Assembly: GCA_016929205.1 (NCBI GenBank)
Contig: JAFGJF010000615.1
Coordinates: 1 to 5,964, forward strand
Direction: 5' to 3'
Length of the DNA: 5,964 nt
Origin: Anaerolineae bacterium
Lineage (GTDB): Bacteria; Chloroflexota; Anaerolineae; JAFGEY01
Positions 1 to 5,964 of this stretch are shown in pieces. Under the pieces are notes generated by a model. The model saw nothing but the letters and a program-made list of their open reading frames with translations. It searched no databases and was not told where the DNA came from. The position numbers and the translations under genes are program-made. The stretch's first letter is position 1, and each line of letters starts with the position of its first letter.

Positions 1-2388
1 GACGTACACCAAACCAGGTCGCGCTTTCTGAAACAACGCTGCGAGTTCCGCACGCCGCTTGGCATCGACAGGCCCGTGGCTTGTGACCGCCTCGATAAGA
101 AGCAACCAATCCTTCTCCACATGGTGGATCACGACGTCGGGCATTTTGCCATGAACATCTACGGTTACGCCTAACCTGCCAAGTGCCTTTTCGTCCAAGT
201 ACAGCATCTTTTCGCCCGTGTCCCCTACATAGATGACGCGCCCGCCAGGCGCAAACCTGGGTGCAAATTCATCAATGATCGCCTTGGTGAGTTTGCTGTG
301 TTCGCCAGAGGTCAAATAGATGTCTTGGCCTTCTCCCAAAGTGACAGGAACCATCTTTAGTTTGCGTGCCTGTGCATAGCGTTGCTTGAGCATATCCACT
401 TTTTCCAAATAGGCTGCCAAACTCGTTTCCCAGGCGTGCGTTCCAAAAGTCTTGAGTAGCGCCAATGCTGTTTCTTCGATCTGGTAGCAGAATTTAGGGC
501 TGTTTACTGCCCGAGTGGGATCATCTGGATTGGGGACGACGAGGCAGGCGTCGACAAACTGGTGCATTGTCTGCCGTCGAAAGGTTTCGCGGGAATTGGG
601 AGCATAGTTTCGGCCATAGTGTTCTCGGCAGAAATCCATAGCGGGTGTGATGCCTGTCAATGGCGCTGTCGCCTCGGACCATTGCATATCTGGCTTGAGA
701 TCCAGCAAGGCCAAAAGGACGAGTGCGGACCGTTCGTTCTGCTGGCCTCGTGGTAATCCCAATGCTTGCAGGATGATCAAAGCCTCGTCTAATTTTTCCT
801 GGGCCGCTACCGGGTTAGGGGATTGGATCTCGGTCATACTCTGGATCTCGCTTTCTAGCAAGGCGTCGATTTGCCCTTGTAAAGGAAATGTTTCTCTGAC
901 AGCAGTCCCCAATTTCTCCAGAACCTGTCGGCTGGGATAGCGCAACATTCTCAAATCGGTTGCGTTTACCTGGGTGTGCCCATTGAACTGGCGAAAATAA
1001 CTGTCTACCAGGGTAGAGTTGAGAAATACGGCCAGTCCTTTCGCCAAGCTGACGGGCAGTCCGGCATTGTTACAATGGTAGACATTCAAATGATTTTCAA
1101 AGTCCACGTATGGGCTGGGGGTTTGTTTAGGCCCATAGATGGCAGCCACAACCCGGCGACGTTCTTCCTTGGAGGAAAACCGCCGAGTCAAAACGTAGTT
1201 TCCAAAGGGCAGGACAAGAGATTTCGTGCGCGGCGCCAATAAAAGTGCGTTTGGTTTTTTGCTACCATCTTTAGGCCAGTGAACAAAACCCTGCTCAAAG
1301 TGGACGGGATAGATGAGGGGTACAGTATCTCGATCGGGGTCAGCCCGCAAAAACTCTCGAGCTCTGAAATCTACGACGCGGCCGGTAGAAACAGTGATAC
1401 CCAGGTCGTCTAGCGAATGCGTGAACACCTGGAGGCGCTCCAGGACAAATCGATCCATTGCCGTCGTCGTGATGTGAACGATCAGATTTGGATCGTCTGG
1501 CCTCACCACCTGTTCGTATGAAACCTCGTTAAAAGTTGTACTTGATTCGTCAGGGCCGTCGCTTTTGGAAACGACAACCTTACTTCGCTGTCGATTCTTG
1601 ACGGCGTAGAAGATGATATTCTCCTGCAAAACGGCGTCCTCGCTGAACGCTTCCTCGCGCGACTCAAAGACGTGAATGCGTCGCAACGACATCGTGCTTA
1701 GGAAAAGTTTGCGAAAAGGTTTAAAGTAAGGGCCGTTGCAAAAACTACGAGGCGTAATCGCCACCAATTCACCATCTGGCTCTAATAAATCAGCAGCAAG
1801 AGCAAGAAAAGCCGAATAGAGATTGGTAGTTTCTATGCCTATCTTGCGCAGCATACGCCGATGTATCGAGTTACTCTTGATCTTTTTATAGGGGGGGTTT
1901 AGTATAGCACGATTAAAAGAGTAGCGTTCAACTGGGAACAATCCTCCCATCAGCATTTCGACACTAGCCTGGATAAAGTCCTGGGTTTTTATGTCGCTGA
2001 TGAATGTTATCCCTTGGCTCTCGCAGCGTGCCTGGCATTCGGCCAGCGTGAAGCCCAGATACTCAGCCAGGGCGGGGTCTACTTCATAAGCCAGGGCAGA
2101 GATTCTCGAGGGTGATACACGGCGCTGGCAAGCGTCCTGAACAAACGCGGCAGTCAGAGACCCTACCCCGGCACCGGCATCCAGTAGCCGTATCTCCTCG
2201 CCTGATGTGCTAAACAGTGATGCCATCAGGCGAGCAACCGGTGGAGGCGTGAAAAACTGCCCCATTCGGGACCGTCGTTCGGGATCCAGCTCGCGGCTTG
2301 CATCAACGCGGTACACGTCAACGCGATCGACAAGCGGATAGTATGCATCAGTCGCCAAGGTTTCGCTGTTGCGAGTTCTTGTGTCCAT
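1..2388 (-). CDS. Fused PstI/BsuBI-type DNA adenine methyltransferase-restriction endonuclease, 3' end cut by window edge
   Basis: Reading from ATG 2388 there are 796 codons without a stop; by family length about 35-40 residues lie beyond the left edge. Residues 1-~515 are a gamma-class N6-adenine methyltransferase: motif X GQFFTP (43-48), the SAM-binding motif LLDAGAGVG (68-76), acidic YEVDP (101-105), D132, catalytic NPPY (164-167), then a target-recognition half ending in NGHTQVNATDLRML. Residues ~527-796 match BsuBI/PstI restriction endonucleases: LGLPRGQQNERSAL, APNSRETFRRQTMHQF (~596-611), YVGDTGEK (720-727), and the likely nuclease core P750-D751 and E766 in IEAVTSHGPVD. The protein should both methylate and cleave one DNA site, in cis on the same chain. 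PstI and BsuBI recognise CTGCAG; the specificity here is unknown. M.PstI and R.PstI are separate proteins of roughly 507 and 326 residues, so this is close to a simple end-to-end fusion. Base composition is more AT-rich than the neighbours. An internal ATG at 837 (residue 518) lacks a convincing ribosome site. The family calls are strong; that the protein works as one chain is inferred. Confidence 0.93.
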   Translation of the reverse strand, partial: MDTRTRNSETLATDAYYPLVDRVDVYRVDASRELDPERRSRMGQFFTPPPVARLMASLFSTSGEEIRLLDAGAGVGSLTAAFVQDACQRRVSPSRISALAYEVDPALAEYLGFTLAECQARCESQGITFISDIKTQDFIQASVEMLMGGLFPVERYSFNRAILNPPYKKIKSNSIHRRMLRKIGIETTNLYSAFLALAADLLEPDGELVAITPRSFCNGPYFKPFRKLFLSTMSLRRIHVFESREEAFSEDAVLQENIIFYAVKNRQRSKVVVSKSDGPDESSTTFNEVSYEQVVRPDDPNLIVHITTTAMDRFVLERLQVFTHSLDDLGITVSTGRVVDFRAREFLRADPDRDTVPLIYPVHFEQGFVHWPKDGSKKPNALLLAPRTKSLVLPFGNYVLTRRFSSKEERRRVVAAIYGPKQTPSPYVDFENHLNVYHCNNAGLPVSLAKGLAVFLNSTLVDSYFRQFNGHTQVNATDLRMLRYPSRQVLEKLGTAVRETFPLQGQIDALLESEIQSMTEIQSPNPVAAQEKLDEALIILQALGLPRGQQNERSALVLLALLDLKPDMQWSEATAPLTGITPAMDFCREHYGRNYAPNSRETFRRQTMHQFVDACLVVPNPDDPTRAVNSPKFCYQIEETALALLKTFGTHAWETSLAAYLEKVDMLKQRYAQARKLKMVPVTLGEGQDIYLTSGEHSKLTKAIIDEFAPRFAPGGRVIYVGDTGEKMLYLDEKALGRLGVTVDVHGKMPDVVIHHVEKDWLLLIEAVTSHGPVDAKRRAELAALFQKARPGLVYV
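1891..1897 (-). repeat. Seven-base C tract inside the methyltransferase catalytic motif
   Basis: On the coding strand, AAC CCC CCC TAT encodes the catalytic NPPY motif (residues 164-167) and contains seven consecutive C. Gain or loss of one C by polymerase slippage would shift the frame within the active site and also remove the downstream endonuclease domain. The tract is directly visible. Any role in switching the gene off is speculation, since NPPY by its nature tends to give C-rich codons. Confidence 0.6.
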
Positions 2389-2394
2389 AGGTGA

Positions 2395-2400
2395 ATTATA
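2395..2400 (-). promoter_or_regulatory. Consensus -10 element for a probable leaderless transcript of the restriction-modification gene
   Basis: The minus strand reads TATAAT, then TCACCT, then the ATG at 2388. A perfect -10 hexamer six bases before the start codon would put the transcription start at or next to the A of ATG. No Shine-Dalgarno-like sequence lies in the gap. Both points fit leaderless translation. There is no good -35: the best candidate at normal spacing is a poor TTTTCC at 2418-2423. The gene therefore seems to have its own promoter rather than relying on the fucosidase operon. This is inferred from sequence only. Confidence 0.55.
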
Positions 2401-2419
2401 CTCGGATACGGCCAACAGG

Positions 2420-2445
2420 AAAAGAAAGCGAGTCTCTAGCTTTCT
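2420..2445 (-). terminator. Weak rho-independent-like terminator at the end of the fucosidase gene
   Basis: On the minus strand the arms AGAAAGC (2445-2439) and GCTTTCT (2429-2423) form a perfect 7-bp stem with a 9-base loop that contains the fucosidase TAG stop. The 3' side runs into CTTTTCC, a short T tract. The stem has only three G-C pairs and the T run is short, so termination may be partial. Its place, just before a separate -10 element, fits a boundary between the sugar operon and the restriction-modification gene. Confidence 0.4.
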
Positions 2446-3815
2446 GTACTCAAAGGTGCTGGCGTGATCTTGAACGTATAGGCCGGCGACTCTGGCAGAT
2501 GATCGGGCAGCGTAATGGTCAAAGCGTTATCGCCTTGCCGCCAGTCAGATTTCGCGTTTTGCCCCAGCATGTGGATGGTAGTGCCCTCCTGCGCCCGTAG
2601 ACCGGCGATCTGAACCCGGTTAGTGACAGGTTTTCCGAGCAAGATCGCATAGAGAGTGCCGTCCTTTTGCGTAAACCGCATCTCAATTGCCTGGTCCGTC
2701 TGGCCATTGGCTCTGACCCAGGGACGCGTGCCAAAAATGGCCTCGCCGTTCACCTCAAGCCATTGGCCGAGCCCCAGCAGCCGCTCGCGCTGCATGTCGG
2801 GGATCGTGCCGTCGGCCATCGGTCCGATGTTAAGCAGCAAATTGCCGTTCTTGCTGACAATGTCGACAAAAGAATGGATCAGCTCTTGCACGGACAAATA
2901 GCTGTCCGGTCCTTCGTTGCGGTTGTAGCCAAAAGAAAAGCCGATACCGCGTGTGGCTTCCCACTTGTATTCGGTAATTTCGTCAAAACTGGCGTACTCG
3001 GGCGTCCGAAAATCATAGTGCCGGCTGCCGGCGATCTGCCCTTCGCTGAATTCAAAGCGCTGGGTAAAGCGGTCATTGATCACGCCTTCGGGCACGTTGT
3101 TGTAATAGTGGGCAAACAGGGCATCCAGATTGGCGGCGGCAGGGTAGGCGATGTCGTTCCACATGACCGAGGGCCGGTAACGGGCGATCAACTCGTGCCA
3201 GTGGGCGTTGGCATAGGTGATGTAATCGTCGCCTTGTGGTACGGCGGCTTGCAGATCGCGGATGTCCTGAATGACCTTTTTATTGAACGTCCAATCGATC
3301 CCGCCAGAATAGTAAAGGCCCATTTTCAGCCCTTGTGCGCGCACGGCATCGGTCAACTCGCCCACCAGGTCGCGTTGTGCATAGTATTTTTCCCTGAAGG
3401 GATTGGGATGGGCACTGGGCCACAGCAAAAAACCGTCGTGGTGTTTGGTCGTCAGCACGACGTAACGAGCGCCAACCTGGTGAAACAGGTTGGCCCACGA
3501 ATTGGGGTCCCACTTTTGGACCGTCTCGTTAAACGTGGGTACAAAGTCAAAGTAGGAAAAGTCTTTGCCGTACGTGTCCACGTGATGTTGGCGCGACGGA
3601 CTGCTTTCGATGCGGATCGTGTTCAGATACCACTCGGCATAGGGATTGTGGGTGAACCACACATCCCAGGCCACTTTGCCCAGTTCGCCGGTGAGCGGCG
3701 CCCAGGCGGGGATCGAATACAGCCCCCAGTGGACAAAGATGCCCAATTTGGCGTCGTGGAACCAATCGGGCACGGTGTGTCGTTGTATGGATTCTAACGT
3801 CGGTTTGTAGGTCAT
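2436..3815 (-). CDS. GH29 alpha-L-fucosidase, cytoplasmic
   Basis: This 459-residue enzyme should release terminal alpha-linked L-fucose from oligosaccharides by a retaining mechanism. Family marks are present in order: WFHDAKLGIFVHWGLYSIPAW (18-38), with H29 in the sugar pocket; TKHHDGFLLW (123-132); VMWNDI, with D221 as the predicted nucleophile; DFRTPEY, with E273 as the likely acid/base; and RGIGFSFGYNRNEG (289-302), then SKNGNLLLNIGP. The last ~90 residues resemble the small beta-sandwich of GH29. Length and motif spacing resemble the ~449-residue Thermotoga maritima enzyme, where the equivalents as I recall are D224 and E266. There is no signal peptide or membrane segment, so it should act on imported sugar in the cytoplasm. 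The start is fixed by a strong AAGGAG six bases upstream. It follows two MFS genes on the same strand and is probably co-transcribed with them. The exact linkage and natural substrate cannot be read from the sequence. Confidence 0.96.
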   Translation of the reverse strand: MTYKPTLESIQRHTVPDWFHDAKLGIFVHWGLYSIPAWAPLTGELGKVAWDVWFTHNPYAEWYLNTIRIESSPSRQHHVDTYGKDFSYFDFVPTFNETVQKWDPNSWANLFHQVGARYVVLTTKHHDGFLLWPSAHPNPFREKYYAQRDLVGELTDAVRAQGLKMGLYYSGGIDWTFNKKVIQDIRDLQAAVPQGDDYITYANAHWHELIARYRPSVMWNDIAYPAAANLDALFAHYYNNVPEGVINDRFTQRFEFSEGQIAGSRHYDFRTPEYASFDEITEYKWEATRGIGFSFGYNRNEGPDSYLSVQELIHSFVDIVSKNGNLLLNIGPMADGTIPDMQRERLLGLGQWLEVNGEAIFGTRPWVRANGQTDQAIEMRFTQKDGTLYAILLGKPVTNRVQIAGLRAQEGTTIHMLGQNAKSDWRQGDNALTITLPDHLPESPAYTFKITPAPLSTES

Positions 3816-3821
3816 GTCAAA

Positions 3822-3827
3822 CTCCTT
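3822..3827 (-). promoter_or_regulatory. Strong ribosome binding site of the fucosidase
   Basis: The minus strand reads AAGGAG, then TTTGAC, then the ATG at 3815. This near-complete Shine-Dalgarno at six-base spacing fixes the fucosidase start. It contrasts with the restriction-modification gene, which has none, and with the second MFS gene, which has only a weak one. Confidence 0.8.
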
Positions 3828-3835
3828 GTTCGTGG

Positions 3836-3855
3836 GGCACGTATTCCTACGTGCC
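3836..3855 (-). other. Intercistronic hairpin over the stop codon of the second MFS gene
   Basis: The minus strand carries GGCACGTA (3855-3848), loop GGAA (3847-3844), then TACGTGCC (3843-3836): a perfect 8-bp stem closed by a GNRA-type tetraloop. The TAG stop of the MFS gene (3849-3847) lies across the stem and loop. No T run follows, so it is not a standard terminator. It could protect the 3' end of the MFS part of the message or set different transporter and fucosidase levels. It might also be a worn copy of a dispersed palindromic repeat. The structure is seen; the role is inferred. Confidence 0.6.
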
Positions 3856-5154
3856 GATTCTCTTCGAAGGCTTGTCTCGTATACTCAAAACCAAGCCCAG
3901 CGAAACAACCTGAAGGGCGATGCCCAACAAGAATGGCCCTTTGGAAAAGCGTATATACAGCGCGCCGGCCAGCGGCCCGGCCGGCAGCGAGACGAGAGAC
4001 ATCAGCGCCGAACTGGCCGAGAACATCTGGGCTCGTTCTCGATCGGTGACGAGGTTGGCCCAATAGCTCTGTTCGGCGGGGCGAAAGAGTGCCGTACTCA
4101 GGGCGCTAAATATCGCCCACAGGATGACTAGGCCTATTGTCTTGGTTGGCGCGAACACGAAAAACAGGGCGCCGAGCAGCCATAACATCTGCCCCGCGAT
4201 CAGGCTGCCATAGACCCGTTTCGTTGTCAACCGTTCGGCTGCCAGCAGAATCATAACCATCGACACCACTGCTGAGACAAAGGGCAGTCCCGCGACGGAC
4301 GACTCAGCCAGACCGACGCCGCGCGCATCGGTGAGATAGATGACTGAGTAGGTCATCCACATCGTGGTCACAAAAGCTCCCAGATTGCGCACGGTCAAAA
4401 AGGTACGCACTTGGCGGATCCTGACCGCGGCGCGAATGGTCTCGGCATACTCGCGGATCAAAGTCAGGACGGGCACACCTTGTACGGCAGTCATCCGTTC
4501 CCGGCCCATGCTGGTTTCACGCATGGTGAATTGACGCACGATGGCGATGCTCACCGAAGAAACCATACAGGTGGCCATGATCAGCCTGCCAGCGGAAACG
4601 ATTCCCATCTGTGCGACTAGCACGCCGGCCACTGGGGCCAACAGGCTCGCAGCGGCCGTCAGAAGAGAGAATGCGCCAAATACCGCTGTTCGTCGTTCAA
4701 CAGGCACGTCTTCGACAAACAGGCAGTCAAAGCTAGGCAGCACGACGTATACAAAACCATTGATCAGCCGGCCGATGACAAAATACCAGGGGTTCTGGGC
4801 AATGGCATACAACAACATAGGGATGCCCCAACATACGATGTCAAAGAGCACCAGCACCTGCTTGCGCCCAAAGCGATCGGCCATGTATCCGCCCAGAAGC
4901 GTGCTGATCAGCTTGGTCAAGATCAGCACGCTGGACAGCACGCCGACCTGGAGCTTATCCACGCCCAGGGCCAACATGTAAAGCGGCAAATAGGTCCCGA
5001 CCCATTGGAAAGAGATGGCAGCGATGCCTTCGGTGATCACAATCACCCGCGCGTTGCCTTCCAGGGCCGCGAACAAGTCCCCAATGTGTCGTTTCTGTTC
5101 GCGCAGCAGGCGGATCACGCGTGTTCGTTCTTTGCTTACCGTGCTGTTGTTCAT
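3847..5154 (-). CDS. MFS transporter, complete
   Basis: This is a 435-residue inner-membrane carrier with the hydrophobic pattern of about twelve helices: six between ~37 and ~206, a charged cytoplasmic loop at ~207-258, and six more to ~427. The loop between helices 2 and 3 carries motif A, GGYMADRFGRK (88-98), the best-conserved MFS signature. Helix 4 has GRLINGF with R129, resembling the proton-coupling motif B. The long N-terminal tail (1-35) is polar and basic, and there is no signal peptide. Its ATG is six bases after the stop of the preceding MFS gene, with no strong Shine-Dalgarno, so translational coupling is likely. The fucosidase follows after 31 bases, which points to a sugar or glycoside as substrate. 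The sequence alone does not tell uptake from export, and drug efflux-type families share the same motifs. Confidence 0.93.
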   Translation of the reverse strand: MNNSTVSKERTRVIRLLREQKRHIGDLFAALEGNARVIVITEGIAAISFQWVGTYLPLYMLALGVDKLQVGVLSSVLILTKLISTLLGGYMADRFGRKQVLVLFDIVCWGIPMLLYAIAQNPWYFVIGRLINGFVYVVLPSFDCLFVEDVPVERRTAVFGAFSLLTAAASLLAPVAGVLVAQMGIVSAGRLIMATCMVSSVSIAIVRQFTMRETSMGRERMTAVQGVPVLTLIREYAETIRAAVRIRQVRTFLTVRNLGAFVTTMWMTYSVIYLTDARGVGLAESSVAGLPFVSAVVSMVMILLAAERLTTKRVYGSLIAGQMLWLLGALFFVFAPTKTIGLVILWAIFSALSTALFRPAEQSYWANLVTDRERAQMFSASSALMSLVSLPAGPLAGALYIRFSKGPFLLGIALQVVSLGLVLSIRDKPSKRIGT

Positions 5155-5160
5155 GCCAGC

Positions 5161-5964
5161 TCAGATTCCGGATGTGGTTTCCACAATGGACACCGGCTGG
5201 ATGTGCCGGGGTTCTCGAACCCAGACGGTCAGCATCAGCCCACCCAGCAGCGACGCGACCAGGGCGACCAGGAACATGCTACGATAGCCGAACCACGTGG
5301 CCAATGCCCCTCCCAGGATCGGAGCCAGCGTCCTGCCCGGTGCGAGCAGGGTGTTGGTCAGCCCGATAAAAGTCGGCCTATCCTCGGGCACACAGAACTC
5401 GAGAATAATGTTCATCCGAGAGACCGAGTCGGCCGACATAGCCACTCCCAGAAGGACAAAGGTCGCCCACAACCATACGGGCGAGTTGGCCAGCCAGGCC
5501 ACCCCGGCGGTCAGTGCCATGGCAAACGCCGCCCCGCAGAGCACTGCCTTGTGCCCCCCGCGATCGGCCAGCAATCCCCAAAGGAGATTCATCACTGCCT
5601 GCGTGCCGACCAGGATTGCCGTCAGCGTACCCACTTGATCCAGTGCGCCAGCGATGTTCTCTTTGCCATAGACCATAAAGAACCCGCCGGCCATCGCGCC
5701 CAGGGCGGCCACAGAATGGCCGATCAAAAAGCGCACATAGTTGCCATCCCGGCGCAGTACCCTGGGCAGCCGTCGCAAATAGCTGCCCAGGGTGGTACGC
5801 GGCTTGACCGTCGGGCTGGGCGGCTCGCGGTTGGCGGCCAGCCCCAACCAGGAAATGGTCACAAAGGCAAAGGCGATCAGAAAAGAGTAGCCATAGTTTT
5901 GCGGAAAAGGCCAGTTGGCCAACAGCCAGCCCGAGAACGCGCCCCCGGCAATGCCCAGCAGTGC
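5161..5964 (-). CDS. MFS transporter, C-terminal part; 5' end beyond the window
   Basis: The frame is open to the right edge, so only the last 267 residues are visible, roughly helices 5 or 6 to 12 of a usual 400-450-residue protein. A TTG at 5922 is not a credible start because family-like sequence (GIAGGAFSGWLLANWPFP) continues upstream of it. A charged central loop (REPPSPTVKPRTTLGSYLRR) separates the halves. A motif A repeat, GLLADRGGHK (near 5548-5577), sits between helices 8 and 9, followed by SRMNIILEF and PEDRPTFIGLTNTLLAPGR. The last helix ends in REPRH and a short polar tail. It belongs to a different MFS branch from its neighbour, so the pair is not an obvious recent duplication. 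It lies upstream of the second MFS gene and the fucosidase and is probably in the same operon. The substrate is unknown. Confidence 0.9.
   Translation of the reverse strand, partial: ALLGIAGGAFSGWLLANWPFPQNYGYSFLIAFAFVTISWLGLAANREPPSPTVKPRTTLGSYLRRLPRVLRRDGNYVRFLIGHSVAALGAMAGGFFMVYGKENIAGALDQVGTLTAILVGTQAVMNLLWGLLADRGGHKAVLCGAAFAMALTAGVAWLANSPVWLWATFVLLGVAMSADSVSRMNIILEFCVPEDRPTFIGLTNTLLAPGRTLAPILGGALATWFGYRSMFLVALVASLLGGLMLTVWVREPRHIQPVSIVETTSGI

Noticed and set aside
52..138. Apparent loss of the nuclease catalytic lysine (E766-A-V instead of E-x-K)
   Set aside because: From memory, the E-x-V-T-S-H-G-P form followed by a basic pair (here K777-R778) is normal for BsuBI/PstI relatives, so I do not read it as inactivation. 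An alignment to R.PstI would settle it.
1..837. A separate endonuclease gene starting at the internal ATG at 837
   Set aside because: The frame is continuous with the methylase and no good Shine-Dalgarno precedes this ATG. An internal start cannot be excluded, but a single fused chain is the simpler reading.
562..1242. Several short plus-strand open frames opposite the methylase-endonuclease gene
   Set aside because: They are compositional shadows; the minus-strand frame carries conserved motifs throughout this stretch and the plus-strand peptides have none.
2667..3797. A 376-codon open frame on the plus strand
   Set aside because: It lies antisense to the fucosidase, whose motifs and strong ribosome site are clear. 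Its protein shows no recognisable domain, and long antisense frames are expected opposite GC-rich genes.
5161..5922. A complete 253-residue MFS protein starting at TTG 5922
   Set aside because: The frame stays open to the window edge with transmembrane-like sequence before this TTG, and 253 residues is far below MFS length, so the gene is simply cut by the window.
1..5964. Absence of CTGCAG sites as a sign of restriction avoidance
   Set aside because: I saw no CTGCAG by eye, but only about one or two would be expected by chance in a window this long, and the enzyme's specificity is unknown.

Overview
The window holds four protein-coding genes, all on the minus strand and tightly packed. In order of transcription (right to left) they are: the C-terminal part of a major facilitator superfamily (MFS) transporter cut by the right edge, a second complete MFS transporter, a complete cytoplasmic GH29 alpha-L-fucosidase, and a long restriction-modification gene cut by the left edge. 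No rRNA, tRNA, CRISPR array or insertion sequence was seen. The longest non-coding gap is only 47 bases. The host is a free-living bacterium of fairly high GC. The style of the MFS proteins and the Thermotoga-like fucosidase would fit a Chloroflexota (Anaerolineae-like) genome, but this is a weak guess and nothing here proves the phylum.

Bases 2436-5964 look like a carbohydrate-use operon. The two MFS genes are 6 bases apart and probably translationally coupled. The fucosidase follows after 31 bases and has its own strong ribosome binding site. The fucosidase has no signal peptide, so its substrate must be imported, and the two MFS proteins are the obvious candidate carriers. A perfect hairpin covers the stop codon of the second MFS gene.

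Bases 1-2388 are the most notable part. Read on the minus strand from an ATG at 2388, one frame stays open for 796 codons to the window edge. Its first ~515 residues are a gamma-class N6-adenine DNA methyltransferase of the Eco57I/M.PstI type (GQFFTP, DAGAGVG and NPPY motifs, then a target-recognition region). Its residues from ~527 on are a BsuBI/PstI-type restriction endonuclease (APNSRETFRRQT, YVGDTGEK, a PD and IEAVTSHGP core). In the PstI and BsuBI systems these are two separate genes; here they are one polypeptide, methylase first and nuclease last. The gene is separated from the fucosidase by a weak terminator-like hairpin. It has a consensus TATAAT six bases before its ATG and no Shine-Dalgarno, which suggests a leaderless transcript of its own. 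Its base composition is visibly more AT-rich than the sugar genes, suggesting a self-contained defence gene acquired beside a sugar-use operon.
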